Source of the DNA: Saccharopolyspora gloriosae
GTDB taxonomy: Bacteria; Actinomycetota; Actinomycetes; Mycobacteriales; Pseudonocardiaceae
Length of the DNA stretch: 64,000 nucleotides
Direction: 5' to 3'
NCBI RefSeq assembly: GCF_014203325.1
Contig: NZ_JACHIV010000001.1
Coordinates: 1,861,501-1,925,500 of the forward strand
Position numbers and translations under genes: made by a program. The notes under the pieces were generated by a model that saw nothing but the letters and a program-made list of their open reading frames with translations, ran no database searches and was not told where the DNA came from. Positions 18,947 through 28,638 of this stretch are shown piece after piece; position 1 is the stretch's first letter, and each line of letters starts with the position of its first letter.

Positions 18947-20446
18947 ATGCGGCGGATCATGGGAACCGAAGTGGAGTACGGCATCGTCGTGCCCGGAGAT
19001 TCGACGGCCAACCCGGTGCTGACCTCCACTCATATCGTGCTCGCCTACGCGGCCGCGGCGGACATCCCGCGCGCTCGCCGTGCCCGGTGGGACTACGAAG
19101 TGGAGTCGCCGTTGCGCGACGCCCGCGGCTTCGACCTGGGCGCGTCGACGCCGCAGAGCAACGGCTCCGACAGCGACGACCTCGGCGCCGCCAACGTCAT
19201 CCTCACCAACGGCGCGCGGCTCTACGTCGACCACGCGCACCCCGAGTACTCCGCCCCCGAGGTCACCAACCCGCGTGACGCCGTGGTGTGGGACAAGGCG
19301 GGCGAGCGGGTCATGGAGGAGGCCGCGATCAAGGCGGCCAGCGTGCCCGGCACCCCGCAGATGCAGCTGTACAAGAACAACGTCGACGGCAAGGGCGCCA
19401 GCTACGGCACCCACGAGAACTACCTGATGGCTCGGGACACCCCGTTCACCGCGGTCATCTCCGGGCTCACCCCGTTCTTCGCGTCCCGTCAGGTGATGTG
19501 CGGCTCCGGGCGGGTCGGGCTCGGGCAGGCGGGGGAGAAGCCGGGGTTCCAGCTCTCGCAGCGCTCCGACTACATCGAGGTCGAGGTCGGGCTGGAGACC
19601 ACGCTCAAGCGCGGCATCATCAACACCCGCGACGAGCCGCACGCCGACGCCGACAAGTACCGCAGGCTGCACGTCATCATCGGCGACGCGAATCTGGCCG
19701 AGACCTCCACGTACCTGAAGGTCGGCACCTCCGCGCTGGTGCTGGACATGATCGAGGCCGGGGAGCGCTTCGACGACCTCAAGCTGGCCGACTCGGTGCA
19801 GGCGGTGCACCTGATCAGCCACGACCCGACGTTGCGCCAGACCGTGGAGCTCGCCGACGGCCGCAAGTTCACCGGCCTCGACCTGCAGCGGGAGTACCAC
19901 GAGCGGGCCGCGCGGCACGTGGCCGCCCACGGCGGCGACCAGGCGGCCAAGGAGGTGCTGGCGACCTGGGGCGAGGTGCTCGACCTGCTCGGCGGCGACC
20001 CGATGGACTGCGCCGACCGGTTGGACTGGCCCGCGAAGCTGCGGCTGCTGGAGAACTACCGCACCCGCGGCAACCTCGGCTGGGCGTCGCCGAAGCTCCA
20101 CATGATCGACCTGCAGTACTCCGACGTGCGGCTGGACAAGGGCCTCTACAACCGGCTCGTCGCGCGCGGCTCGATGCGCAGGCTCGTCACCGAGGACGAG
20201 GTCCGCGCGGCCGTGACCACCCCACCGGAGGACACCAGGGCCTACTTCCGGGGCCGCTGCCTGGAGCGCTACCCGGCGGCGGTCGCCGCGGCCTCCTGGG
20301 ACTCGGTCATCTTCGACCTGGGCAGGGAGTCGCTGGTGCGCATCCCGACCTTGGAGCCGCTGCGGGGCACCCGCGCCCACGTGGGCGACCTGCTCGACGC
20401 CGCGGCCAGCGCCGAGGAACTGGTGGACTCGCTGACCCGGGGCTGA
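18947..20446 (+). CDS. dop: Depupylase/deamidase of Pup
   Basis: Dop converts the C-terminal Gln of Pup to Glu and also cleaves Pup from conjugates. The 499-residue glutamine-synthetase-like protein starts with [13 protein letters not shown] (the ATP/Mg binding Glu pair), contains the catalytic-Asp segment [14 protein letters not shown] (about residue 95), GTHENYL, and [19 protein letters not shown]. The Dop-specific loop ([19 protein letters not shown], about 65-83), absent from PafA, identifies it as Dop. A PafA paralogue lies 4.4 kb downstream. pup follows 192 bases later. Confidence 0.97.
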   Translation: MRRIMGTEVEYGIVVPGDSTANPVLTSTHIVLAYAAAADIPRARRARWDYEVESPLRDARGFDLGASTPQSNGSDSDDLGAANVILTNGARLYVDHAHPEYSAPEVTNPRDAVVWDKAGERVMEEAAIKAASVPGTPQMQLYKNNVDGKGASYGTHENYLMARDTPFTAVISGLTPFFASRQVMCGSGRVGLGQAGEKPGFQLSQRSDYIEVEVGLETTLKRGIINTRDEPHADADKYRRLHVIIGDANLAETSTYLKVGTSALVLDMIEAGERFDDLKLADSVQAVHLISHDPTLRQTVELADGRKFTGLDLQREYHERAARHVAAHGGDQAAKEVLATWGEVLDLLGGDPMDCADRLDWPAKLRLLENYRTRGNLGWASPKLHMIDLQYSDVRLDKGLYNRLVARGSMRRLVTEDEVRAAVTTPPEDTRAYFRGRCLERYPAAVAAASWDSVIFDLGRESLVRIPTLEPLRGTRAHVGDLLDAAASAEELVDSLTRG

Positions 20447-20638
20447 CCGAGCGGCCTCGCTGACCAGCGGTTCAGCCGGCGCAGGCGGGACTTCGCCGAT
20501 CGTGAAAGATCGCAACAATGCCCGCTTGGATGTGGGCGAACAGGGGTTCAGCTAGGTACTGTTCACCTCAGGATGCCCCGTGTTCGGCGACCGTTCGACA
20601 TCCCCGGCATCCGAACGGACAACCACCGGGAGGGCGAG

Positions 20639-20830
20639 ATGTCCCAGGAAAAGGTCCAGCGGCCCGATGGCGGCGACGGAGACGAGGAGTCGGGTCCCGA
20701 AGCAGCCGGTCAGGAACGTCGCGAGAAGCTCGGCGAAGACGTCGACGCCATCCTGGACGAGATCGACGACGTCCTGGAAGAGAACGCCGAGGACTTCGTC
20801 CGCGCCTACGTGCAGAAGGGCGGGCAGTAG
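20639..20830 (+). CDS. pup: Prokaryotic ubiquitin-like protein Pup
   Basis: The 63-residue intrinsically disordered modifier ends in KGGQ. Because the last residue is Gln, it needs Dop deamidation before PafA can ligate it to lysines. The helical Arc-binding region is the acidic stretch KLGEDVDAILDEIDDVLEEN. The true start is ATG 20639 (MSQEKVQ), preceded by GGGAGGG. It lies between dop and prcB as in other actinobacteria. Confidence 0.98.
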   Translation: MSQEKVQRPDGGDGDEESGPEAAGQERREKLGEDVDAILDEIDDVLEENAEDFVRAYVQKGGQ

Positions 20831-20845
20831 GCACCGACACCGCGC

Positions 20846-20876
20846 GGCCGCCGGGGCGGGCTCCGGCCCGGCGGCC
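20846..20876 (+). terminator. Attenuator-like hairpin between pup and prcB
   Basis: Perfect 10-bp stem GGCCGCCGGG with an 11-nt loop, 16 bases past the pup stop. It could lower expression of prcBA relative to pup; this is inference from position. Confidence 0.55.
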
Positions 20877-21015
20877 CCCGCCACGCGGGGCGGTGCTGAC
20901 CGTCGCTCCCGCGGGCGATCTTGATTAGAGTTGCGGTACGGCCCCGATCTTGGGGCCTGCCCCGATCCCGGCCCCGCCGTCGCGGCGGTGGGGCAGTCCT
21001 TCGAAGCAGGAGACG

Positions 21016-21873
21016 ATGTCGCCGATGGAATCCAGCGCGGCTCGGAACTTTCCGGGTCAGGCCCTGCCCGCTGCCTACCTCACCTCCGGATCCTCATCGT
21101 TCACCGACTTCCTCCAGGCCACGGCCCCGGAACTGCTGCCGGCCAACCGGGACGTCCCGGACGGCATCGTCGAGGCCCCGCACGGCACCACGATCGTCGC
21201 GCTGACCTTCCGCGGTGGTGTCCTGCTGGCCGGTGACCGCCGCGCGACCATGGGCAACCTCATCGCCCAGCGGGACATGGACAAGCTCTACGTCACCGAC
21301 GCCTACTCCGCCGTCGGCGTCGCGGGCACCGCGGGCATCGCGCTGGAAATGGTGCGGTTGTACGCCATCGAGCTGGAGCACTACGAGAAGCTCGAAGGCG
21401 TCCCGCTCTCGTTGGACGGCAAGGCGAACAAGCTCGCCACGATGCTGCGCGGCAACCTGCAGGGCGCGATGGCCGGATTGGCCGTGGTGCCGCTGTTCGT
21501 CGGTTTCGACACCGCCGCCGACGACCCCGAACGGGCCGGGCGGATCATCTCCTACGACATCACCGGCGGGCGCTACGGCGAATCCGGCGGTTTCCACGCG
21601 GTGGGTTCCGGCTCGCCGTTCGCGAAGGCGGCGCTGAAGAAGCGCCACGACCCGGACGCCGACGTGGACTCCGCGGTGCGCAACGCGATCGAAGCCCTCT
21701 ACGACGCGGCCGACGACGACACCGCCACCGGTGGCCCCGACGTGTCCCGGCGGATCTACCCGACCGTCGTGACGATCACGGGTGCGGAAGGCGCGGTCCG
21801 GCTCTCCGAGCAGCAGGCCGCCGAGATCGCCGAGCAGGTCGTGCAGGGACGGTCCGAGAACCCGGGCGGCTGA
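21016..21873 (+). CDS. prcB: 20S proteasome beta subunit
   Basis: PrcB is the catalytic subunit of the 20S core. The 285-residue precursor has a 57-residue propeptide that is removed before the catalytic threonine in [16 protein letters not shown] (Thr58). Other active-site residues are the Asp/Arg in GDRRATMGN and the Lys of MDKLY. ATG 21016 has AGGAGA just upstream; nine bases further is a second ATG. prcA follows, so the two subunits are probably made together. Confidence 0.97.
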   Translation: MSPMESSAARNFPGQALPAAYLTSGSSSFTDFLQATAPELLPANRDVPDGIVEAPHGTTIVALTFRGGVLLAGDRRATMGNLIAQRDMDKLYVTDAYSAVGVAGTAGIALEMVRLYAIELEHYEKLEGVPLSLDGKANKLATMLRGNLQGAMAGLAVVPLFVGFDTAADDPERAGRIISYDITGGRYGESGGFHAVGSGSPFAKAALKKRHDPDADVDSAVRNAIEALYDAADDDTATGGPDVSRRIYPTVVTITGAEGAVRLSEQQAAEIAEQVVQGRSENPGG

Positions 21874-21914
21874 CGCCGCGTTCCCCGCCGCCGTTCCCCC
21901 GCCTGAGCACGGTC

Positions 21915-21937
21915 GCCCCGCCTCCGGGCGGGGGCGC
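21915..21937 (+). other. GC hairpin between prcB and prcA
   Basis: CGCCCCGCC pairs with GGCGGGGGCG around a TCCG loop (one bulge), 30 bases before prcA. It may influence prcA translation or be a processing site; no further evidence. Confidence 0.4.
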
Positions 21938-21966
21938 CGAACGATTCGATCCAGGAGTGCACAGCC

Positions 21967-22761
21967 GTGACGATGCCGTTCTACACCTCGCCCGAACAGC
22001 TGATGCGGGAGCGTTCCGAGCTGGCCCGCAAGGGCATCGCCCGCGGGCGCAGCGTGGTGGTGCTCAAGTACGCGGGGGGTGTGCTGTTCGTGGCGGAGAA
22101 CCCGTCCACCACGCTGCACAAGGTCTCCGAGATCTACGACCGGCTCGGGTTCGCGGCCGTCGGCCGCTACAGCGAATTCGAGAGCCTGCGGGTGGCGGGC
22201 GTGCGCATCGCCGACTTCCGCGGCTATTCCTACGACCGGCGCGACGTGACCGGGCGGTCGCTGGCCAACACCTACGCCCAGCACCTGGGCGCGATCTTCA
22301 CCGAGCAGATCAAGCCGTTCGAGGTGGAGATCTGCGTGGCGGAGGTCGGTGCGAGCGCGGAGACCGACCAGCTCTACCGCCTCACCTACGACGGGTCGAT
22401 CGTGGACGAGCCGCAGTACGTGGTGATGGGCGGCCAGGCCGACGCGATCAACACGACGTTGAAGGACTCGTTCGCCGACGGGATGGAACTCGGCCCTGCC
22501 GTGGAGCTGTCGGTGAAGGCGCTGGCCTCCAGCGGGGAGAGCTCCCGCGAGCTGGGCAACAAGCAGCTCGAGGTCGCCGTCCTGGACCGGGCGCGCCCGC
22601 ACCGGACGTTCCGCCGGATCGCAGGCGCGGCGCTGGAGGCGTTGCTGCCGAAGCCGGAGCCCGCCTCCGACGGGGCGGCCGACGAGTCCGCGACCGACGA
22701 GGGGTCCGAGGGCGACGGGAAGAGCACGGGCAACGGGAAGAGCTCCGGCAACGGGAAGTAG
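21967..22761 (+). CDS. prcA: 20S proteasome alpha subunit
   Basis: PrcA forms the outer rings and gates entry to the proteolytic chamber. The 264-residue protein starts [20 protein letters not shown], the gating N-terminus, and has [23 protein letters not shown] with the conserved alpha-subunit Lys that lines the HbYX-docking pocket. The last ~45 residues are a low-complexity Ser/Asp/Gly/Lys tail ([14 protein letters not shown]) longer than in mycobacterial PrcA. The start is GTG 21967. Confidence 0.97.
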   Translation: MTMPFYTSPEQLMRERSELARKGIARGRSVVVLKYAGGVLFVAENPSTTLHKVSEIYDRLGFAAVGRYSEFESLRVAGVRIADFRGYSYDRRDVTGRSLANTYAQHLGAIFTEQIKPFEVEICVAEVGASAETDQLYRLTYDGSIVDEPQYVVMGGQADAINTTLKDSFADGMELGPAVELSVKALASSGESSRELGNKQLEVAVLDRARPHRTFRRIAGAALEALLPKPEPASDGAADESATDEGSEGDGKSTGNGKSSGNGK

Positions 22762-22829
22762 CGGTCCGGGCTTGACCTCCAGCGCGGTCGAACTCCCATC
22801 GTGGAGTCGTCCGACTGAAGGGAAAGCCC

Positions 22830-23222
22830 ATGATCCAGCTCAACCACACCATCGTGATGGCGCACGACCAGGACCGGACCGCCCGCTTCTTCACCGAGGT
22901 CCTCGGCCTTCCCGAAGCGGGGCGGTTCGGGCCGTTCCGCACCGTTCGCCCCGACAACGACGTCACCTTGGACGTGCTCGAATCCGGCGGTGACATCGCC
23001 CCGCAGCACTACGCGTTCCTCGTCGGCGAGCAGGAGTTCGACGCGATCTTCGACCGGATCGTCGAGCGGGACATCGCCTACTGGGCGGATCCGCACCACG
23101 GCGAGCCGGGCGTGGTGAACACCAGGGACGGCGGTCGGGGCATCTACTTCGACGACCCGAACGGGCACAACCTCGAAATCCTCACCCGCGAGTACGGCAG
23201 CGGCCCGGACCGGCGCGGGTGA
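22830..23222 (+). CDS. Single-domain VOC family protein
   Basis: 130 residues with one VOC module: LNHTIVMAHDQDRTARFFTE at the start and GRGIYFDDPNGHNLEILT at the end, with His and Glu in metal-ligand positions. Such proteins act as dioxygenases, lyases or binding proteins; the reaction is unknown. GAAGGGAAAG precedes the ATG. It follows prcA by 68 bases but is not a known part of the proteasome system. Confidence 0.85.
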   Translation: MIQLNHTIVMAHDQDRTARFFTEVLGLPEAGRFGPFRTVRPDNDVTLDVLESGGDIAPQHYAFLVGEQEFDAIFDRIVERDIAYWADPHHGEPGVVNTRDGGRGIYFDDPNGHNLEILTREYGSGPDRRG

Positions 23223-23262
23223 GTCCCGCGCTGCTCGGCGGAATGCGCGGTCGGCGGAGGGT

Positions 23263-24747
23263 CTACGCCCGTTCGGGGCGGTAGACGCTGAGCATGTCGG
23301 CGTGCGCGGTGAACGCGAAGCGGTTGCCGCGCGGCCCCACCTCGCCGTCGGTGGCCACCGCGACGGCGGGACCGTGCACGACGACGTCGAGGAACCGGTG
23401 GTCGCGCTCGACGTAGGTGTGGCTGCGGTGCAGCGCGCCGGTCATCGCCGCGACCACGAACCGCATCCGGGACCAGCGCGTATCGGCGCGCACGTAGCGG
23501 ACGTCGAGCAGGCCGTTGTCCAGCCGCGGCCGCCACGACGGGGCGAACCCGCGCGGCGCGTAGGAACCGTTGCCCACGAACAGGATCCACACCCGTCGCC
23601 GGACGCCGTTGAGGTCCACGTCCAGCGGGCTCGACTCGTAGAGCACCCGCGCCAGCGCCGCCGCCCCCGCGGGCCACTTGCCCCAGTGCCCGGTCCACTT
23701 CTCCCGGAACCGGACCATGTCGGGGTAGCCGCCGAGGCTCGCGGTGTTGAGGAACCAGCGCGTCGGCCGGTCGTCGACGGCCACGCCGCCGAGGTCGACG
23801 CGCACCGCGCTGCCCTGGTCGACGGCCTCGGCGACCGAATCGGAGTCGTCCACGCCCGCGTCGCGCGCGAAGTGGTTGAGCGTGCCCGCGGAGAGCACCG
23901 CTAGCGGGATCTTCCGGCGGGTGGCCAGCGCCGCCACGGTGGCCACGGTGCCGTCGCCGCCTGCGACGCCCAGCGCGCGCACCGAGTCGCCCTCCCGGTC
24001 GAGCGTCGCTTCGAGCTCGGTCAGCACGTCGGCGTCCGGGTCGGTGTAGACGACCTTCGCGGCGGGCCAGCGGGTGTGCACCCAGTGCTCCGGGTCGAAG
24101 GTGCCGTCGCCGGACCCCGGGTTGATCAGCACCAGGACGCCTTCGCCGTCGTGCAGCGCTGGGACCTCCGCGGGGTGGCGGACCGCGGCGGGCGCATCCG
24201 GCCGCAGCGGCCACCAGCGGCGCGTCGCCCACGCCAGACCGGCGCCGATGGCGGTACCGCACAGCACGTCGGTGGGCCAGTGGACGCCGGTGTGCACCCG
24301 GGAGTAGCCGACGGCGGCGGCCACCGGGGCGACTGCCAGGCCCAGCGCGGGCGACTCCATCGCGACCGCGGTGGCGAACGCGGCGGCGGAGGCGGCGTGC
24401 CCGGACGGGAACGACGAGGACCGCGGCGGGTCGCTGAGCCGGCGGTGCCGGGGGACCAGGTGCGCGGCCGGTCGTCGTCGCGGGAACAACGGCTTGCCCA
24501 GCAGGTTCGTCGTCGCGCTCGCCGCGGCGATGGCCGCGAGTCCACGCAGCGCGGCCCGGCGCGGCGCACCCTTCCGGGTGCTCAATCCGCCCGCGACCGA
24601 CAGCCACAACAAGCTGTGGTTCGCGGCCGTGCTCAGGGCTTTCAGCCCCGGATCGGCGACCGTCGCGGGCAGCGCCGCGCTGCGCCGCGCGAGCTCGCGG
24701 TCCGCCCCGTCGACCTTGCCGGTGATCTTCCGTAGCCACTGCTGCAC
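23263..24747 (-). CDS. PAP2 phosphatase - diacylglycerol kinase fusion
   Basis: The 494-residue protein joins two lipid-metabolism modules. Residues ~40-190 are a PAP2 domain with [18 protein letters not shown] and [13 protein letters not shown] (motifs 1-3). Residues ~205-494 are a lipid/diacylglycerol kinase domain with [20 protein letters not shown] and GTLNHFARD. One half phosphorylates a lipid alcohol, the other removes lipid phosphates; both could act on the same lipid at the membrane. Start GTG 24747 has only a weak SD. It lies on the opposite strand between prcA and pafA, so it interrupts the usual locus. Confidence 0.9.
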   Translation of the reverse strand: MQQWLRKITGKVDGADRELARRSAALPATVADPGLKALSTAANHSLLWLSVAGGLSTRKGAPRRAALRGLAAIAAASATTNLLGKPLFPRRRPAAHLVPRHRRLSDPPRSSSFPSGHAASAAAFATAVAMESPALGLAVAPVAAAVGYSRVHTGVHWPTDVLCGTAIGAGLAWATRRWWPLRPDAPAAVRHPAEVPALHDGEGVLVLINPGSGDGTFDPEHWVHTRWPAAKVVYTDPDADVLTELEATLDREGDSVRALGVAGGDGTVATVAALATRRKIPLAVLSAGTLNHFARDAGVDDSDSVAEAVDQGSAVRVDLGGVAVDDRPTRWFLNTASLGGYPDMVRFREKWTGHWGKWPAGAAALARVLYESSPLDVDLNGVRRRVWILFVGNGSYAPRGFAPSWRPRLDNGLLDVRYVRADTRWSRMRFVVAAMTGALHRSHTYVERDHRFLDVVVHGPAVAVATDGEVGPRGNRFAFTAHADMLSVYRPERA

Positions 24748-24815
24748 ATCTCGAACGCTACCGATGCCCGAACGGCGGACCGCCGATGGTCGCCGATGCG
24801 CCTACTGTGGAGGGC

Positions 24816-26174
24816 ATGCAGCGGCGGATCTTCGGCATCGAAACCGAGTTCGGGGTCACCTGCACCTTCCACGGGCAGCGTCGGCTCTCCCCGGACGAGG
24901 TGGCCAGGTACCTGTTCCGGCGGGTCGTGTCGTGGGGACGTTCCTCGAACGTGTTCCTGCGCAACGGCGCCCGCCTCTACCTCGACGTCGGCTCGCACCC
25001 GGAGTACGCCACGGCGGAGTGCGACGACCTGACACAGCTGGTCACCCACGACAAGGCGGGGGAGCGGATCCTGGAGGACCTGCTCGTCGACGCCGAGCGC
25101 CGTTTGGCCGATGAGGGCATCGGCGGCGACATCTTCCTGTTCAAGAACAACACCGACTCGGCGGGCAACTCCTACGGCTGCCACGAGAACTACCTGGTCG
25201 GGCGGTCCGGCGAGTTCTCCCGCATCGCGGACGTGCTGCTGCCGTTCCTGGTCACCCGGCAGCTGATCTGCGGCGCCGGCAAGGTGCTGCAGACCCCGCG
25301 CGGCGCCGTGTACTGCCTGTCCCAGCGCGCCGAGCACATCTGGGAGGGCGTCTCCAGCGCCACCACCCGCTCCCGGCCGATCATCAACACCAGGGACGAG
25401 CCGCACGCGGACGCGGAGCGCTACCGCAGGCTGCACGTGATCGTGGGCGACTCGAACATGTCCGAGGTGACGACGCTGCTCAAGGTGGGCACCGCGCACC
25501 TGGTGCTGGAGATGATCGAGAGCGGCGTGCAGTTCCGCGACTTCAGCCTGGACAACCCGATCCGGGCGATCCGCGAGATCAGCCACGACCTCACCGGCAG
25601 GCGGACGGTCCGGTTGGCCGGTGGCCGGGAGGCCTCGGCGCTGGACATCCAGCGGGAGTACCACACCCGGGCGGTGGACCACGTCGCTCGCCGCGGGTCG
25701 GACCCGATGTCGGAGCGGATCCTGGACCTGTGGGGCCGGGCGTTGGACGCCGTGGAGACGCAGAACTACTCGCTGATCGACCGCGAGGTGGACTGGGCGA
25801 TCAAGCTGCGGCTGCTGGAGCGCTACCGCACCAAGCACGGCCTGGAGCTGTCCAGCCCGCGGATCGCGCAGCTCGACCTCGCCTACCACGACATCCGGCG
25901 CGGCCGGGGCCTGTTCGACATGTTGCAGCGCAAGGATCTGGTCGATCGGGCCACCGAGGACGGGGAGATCGAAGCGGCCAAGGACACGCCGCCGCAGAGC
26001 ACCAGGGCGAAGCTGCGCGGGGACTTCATCGCCGCCGCGCAGGCCGCCGGGCGCGACTTCACCGTGGACTGGGTGCACCTGAAGCTGAACGACCAGGCGC
26101 AGCGCACGGTGTTGTGCAAGGACCCGTTCCGCGCGGTGGACGAACGGGTGGAGCGGCTCATCGGGTCGTTGTAG
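24816..26174 (+). CDS. pafA: Pup-protein ligase
   Basis: PafA forms the isopeptide bond between deamidated Pup and substrate lysines using ATP. The 452-residue glutamine-synthetase-like ligase shows [14 protein letters not shown], catalytic-Asp segment [25 protein letters not shown] and [19 protein letters not shown]. It lacks the Dop loop, which separates it from the paralogue at 18.9 kb. ATG 24816 has GGAGGG immediately upstream. It stands apart from pafBC by a VOC and an SDR gene; in mycobacteria pafA, pafB and pafC are adjacent. Confidence 0.97.
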   Translation: MQRRIFGIETEFGVTCTFHGQRRLSPDEVARYLFRRVVSWGRSSNVFLRNGARLYLDVGSHPEYATAECDDLTQLVTHDKAGERILEDLLVDAERRLADEGIGGDIFLFKNNTDSAGNSYGCHENYLVGRSGEFSRIADVLLPFLVTRQLICGAGKVLQTPRGAVYCLSQRAEHIWEGVSSATTRSRPIINTRDEPHADAERYRRLHVIVGDSNMSEVTTLLKVGTAHLVLEMIESGVQFRDFSLDNPIRAIREISHDLTGRRTVRLAGGREASALDIQREYHTRAVDHVARRGSDPMSERILDLWGRALDAVETQNYSLIDREVDWAIKLRLLERYRTKHGLELSSPRIAQLDLAYHDIRRGRGLFDMLQRKDLVDRATEDGEIEAAKDTPPQSTRAKLRGDFIAAAQAAGRDFTVDWVHLKLNDQAQRTVLCKDPFRAVDERVERLIGSL

Positions 26175-26229
26175 CGGGCGCCGGCGCGGGCCCACTCGAT
26201 GCGGTGAAGCACGACCCGAGATCCCCTTA

Positions 26230-26245
26230 TCGAACGCAAGTTCGG
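26230..26245. promoter_or_regulatory. LexA (SOS) box candidate
   Basis: TCGAAC-GCAA-GTTCGG matches the actinobacterial LexA consensus TCGAAC-N4-GTTCGA with one mismatch at the last base. It lies 41 bp before the VOC gene start, with a TAGGGT -10-like hexamer just after it. Confidence 0.6.
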
Positions 26246-26285
26246 ATAGGGTTGGCGTCAACGCGCCGACGAAGGGATCTCCGCC

Positions 26286-26687
26286 ATGATCACTCAGCCC
26301 AAGTTCGCCGTGCTCCACGTCGCCGACCAGGCTCGGGCTCTGGAGTTCTTCTCCGGGACGCTCGGGTTCGAAGTGTTGACCGACGCCCCGTACGGGGAGG
26401 GCGCCAGATGGATCGAGGTGCGTCCACCGGGTGCGCGAACGTACCTGGTGCTCGCGGCTCAGGACCCCGAGCTCACCGAGCAGATCCGGCTCCGCCGCGG
26501 GCCGATGAGCACGGTGTGGTTCGACTCCGACGACCTCGACGCGACCTTCGCCGAGCTCAGTGCCAAGGGCGTGTCGTTTCCGGTCGAGCCGCAGGCGGCG
26601 CCGTGGGACCCCGGTGGGTCGACGAGATGGGCGCAGTTCGCGGACCCGGAGGGCAACCTCTACGGGATCAGCGCCCAGGGCGGCTGA
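26286..26687 (+). CDS. Single-domain VOC family protein, probably LexA-controlled
   Basis: 133 residues with one VOC domain (FAVLHVADQARALEFFSGTL ... WAQFADPEGNLYGIS), close to glyoxalase/bleomycin-resistance-type proteins that act on small toxic molecules. Its reaction is unknown. GAAGGGATC precedes the ATG. A near-consensus LexA box covers its promoter, so SOS induction is likely; this regulatory claim rests on the motif only. It sits between pafA and the SDR gene. Confidence 0.83.
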   Translation: MITQPKFAVLHVADQARALEFFSGTLGFEVLTDAPYGEGARWIEVRPPGARTYLVLAAQDPELTEQIRLRRGPMSTVWFDSDDLDATFAELSAKGVSFPVEPQAAPWDPGGSTRWAQFADPEGNLYGISAQGG

Positions 26688-26714
26688 ACCGCTCGGTCGC
26701 CGAGGGCGCGGGGT

Positions 26715-27419
26715 TCAGCGCAGCGGGTGCTGGCCGGTGGGGCGGATGAGCAGTTCGTTGACGTCGACGGTGTCGGGCTGGGCGAGGGCGTAGAGCACGG
26801 CACGTGCGATGTCCTCCCCGTGCAGCTTGGGGCGGTCGGCCTGCTCCGGGGTGTTCATCTCGGTCTCCACCAGGCCCGGTTGCAGCAGCGTGACCCGGAC
26901 GCCGGTGCCGACGCATTCGGCTCGGATGTTCTGCGCCATGCCGGTCACGGCCCATTTGGTGGCGGAGTAGAGGTTCCCGGGGCGGATGCCGCGACCCGCC
27001 GCCGAACCCGTCAGCAGCAGGTGACCGCGGCTGCGGGCGAGCGCGGGCAGCGCCGCGCGTGCGGTGAGCGCCGTGCCGTGCACGTTGGTCAGCACCATCT
27101 CGCGCCACTGGTCCGGATCGGCGCCGCCGGTGCCCAGGAACGAGGTGGACACGCTGTGCCCGGCGTTGGCGAACACGGCGTCGAGCCTGCCGAAGTGCTC
27201 TTCGGCTCGTTCCACGGCGGAGCTGATCTCGGCCCATTCGGTGATGTCGCACGGCAGGGCCAAGGCGGTCTCGTGGCCTAGCTCTCGGGTCAGCGGATCC
27301 AGTGCTTCGGGGGTTCTGGAGACGAGGGCGAGGCGGTAGCCGGCGTCGGCTGCGGCTCGGGCGGTCGCCGCGCCGATCCCGCGGGACGCGCCGGTGATGA
27401 GCAGGACCGGGGCTGACAT
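26715..27419 (-). CDS. SDR family oxidoreductase
   Basis: 234 residues with the short-chain dehydrogenase signature: nucleotide-binding TGASRGIGAAT at residue 9, NAG in VFANAGH, catalytic Ser in LLLTGSAAG and YSATK. Probably NADP(H) dependent since Arg follows the glycine motif (SRTPEA). Substrate unknown. It is divergent from pafB across a 208-bp region. Confidence 0.88.
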   Translation of the reverse strand: MSAPVLLITGASRGIGAATARAAADAGYRLALVSRTPEALDPLTRELGHETALALPCDITEWAEISSAVERAEEHFGRLDAVFANAGHSVSTSFLGTGGADPDQWREMVLTNVHGTALTARAALPALARSRGHLLLTGSAAGRGIRPGNLYSATKWAVTGMAQNIRAECVGTGVRVTLLQPGLVETEMNTPEQADRPKLHGEDIARAVLYALAQPDTVDVNELLIRPTGQHPLR

Positions 27420-27473
27420 GTCCGCAGTCTACGAGCGGCGGGCACGCCCATGAACAACTTTGTGATTGCGAGG

Positions 27474-27493
27474 TTTTCAGTGTCGAATGAAAA
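27474..27493. promoter_or_regulatory. A/T-rich inverted repeat in the SDR-pafB divergent region
   Basis: TTTTCA-N8-TGAAAA is an A/T-rich palindrome in otherwise GC-rich DNA, between the SDR start and the pafB promoter. Regulator unknown. Confidence 0.4.
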
Positions 27494-27627
27494 TGATCCG
27501 AGGTGCCGACGCAACGCGACCGCACCGAGGGGTCGGCGGCATCGTCAAGACGGGCCGGGGCGGGGACCGCCGGGCTCGGGACGTGCCCGAAAGACCTGAT
27601 CAACTGTGATGGAGCTAGAGTTCAAAA

Positions 27628-28638
27628 GTGGCCACTGCGCGTGCTGAACGCTTGGTGAACCTGGTGCTGTGCCTGCTCTCGACGCGCCAGTACCTGACGG
27701 CGGAGCGAATCAGGGGAATTGTTCCGGGTTACACCGATGCGCCCAATGACGAGGCGTTCTTCCGGACCTTCGAGCGCGACAAGTCCGAACTGCGGGACTT
27801 GGGCGTGCCGTTGGAGACCGGCCGGAACTCGGCGTTCGACGCCGCCGACGGCTACCGGATAGCCAGGCGGGACTACGAACTCGGCGACATCGGGCTGGAG
27901 CCGGACGAGGCGGCGGCCGTGGCGCTGGCACTGCGGCTGTGGGACTCCCCGGAGCTCACCGGCGCGGCTCGTGGCGCGCTGCTGAAGCTCCGGGCGGCCG
28001 GGGTCGACGTCGATGATCGGGCGGCCGGCACGATCGAACCGAAGGTGCGCACCAGCGAACCCGCCTTCCCAGCGTTGCTGGCGGCGGTGCAGGCGGGACG
28101 GGTCGTGGCCTTCGACTACCGGCGGCCGAACGAGGCGCAGGCGCAGCCGCGCACCGTGGAGCCGTGGGGCGTGGTGGCGTGGCGGGGCCGCTGGTACCTG
28201 GTCGGGCACGACCGGGATCGGCGGGCGTCGCGTTGCTTCCGGCTGTCCCGCGTCGTCGGGGAGCCGCGGGCGCAGGGACGGCCCGGCGCGGTGAGCAGGC
28301 CGCCGGACGTGGACCTGCTGACGCTCGTGGCCGGTGAGCAGCGGGGTGCGCCGCCGCGCACGCCGGCGCGGGTCTGGGTCGCGCAGGGGCGCGCGCAGGG
28401 CCTGCGGCGTCGGGCGACGGTCGTGGAGCCGATGCGGCTCGGGGGCGTCGACGGCGAAGTGCTCGAGCTCGACCTGTTCTACCCGGATTCGGCGGCCTCG
28501 TGGATCGCGGGCTACGGCCCGGACGTGGCGGTGCTCGAACCGGACGTGCTGCGCAAATCGGTGCACGAAGCGCACCTGGGGGCGGCCGCGGCCGTCGGTG
28601 CGTTCGACGTGGCGGAACCGGGGGAGGTGATCGGATGA
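27628..28638 (+). CDS. pafB: WYL-domain transcriptional activator PafB
   Basis: PafB works with PafC as a heterodimeric activator of the LexA-independent DNA damage response; single-stranded DNA is sensed through the WYL domains. The 336 residues comprise a winged helix (about 1-90, RAERLVNLVLCLLSTRQYLT), a WYL domain (about 150-230, VVAFDYRRPNE and GRWYLVGHDRDR) and a WCX extension. The GTG start is poorly supported by an SD. The stop overlaps the pafC start (ATGA), showing translational coupling. Confidence 0.94.
   Translation: MATARAERLVNLVLCLLSTRQYLTAERIRGIVPGYTDAPNDEAFFRTFERDKSELRDLGVPLETGRNSAFDAADGYRIARRDYELGDIGLEPDEAAAVALALRLWDSPELTGAARGALLKLRAAGVDVDDRAAGTIEPKVRTSEPAFPALLAAVQAGRVVAFDYRRPNEAQAQPRTVEPWGVVAWRGRWYLVGHDRDRRASRCFRLSRVVGEPRAQGRPGAVSRPPDVDLLTLVAGEQRGAPPRTPARVWVAQGRAQGLRRRATVVEPMRLGGVDGEVLELDLFYPDSAASWIAGYGPDVAVLEPDVLRKSVHEAHLGAAAAVGAFDVAEPGEVIG

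Noticed and set aside
18275-20518. 747-residue Nudix fusion on the minus strand
   Set aside because: The N-terminal 570 residues are the antisense of dop; GTG 18802 with an SD gives a normal Nudix protein.
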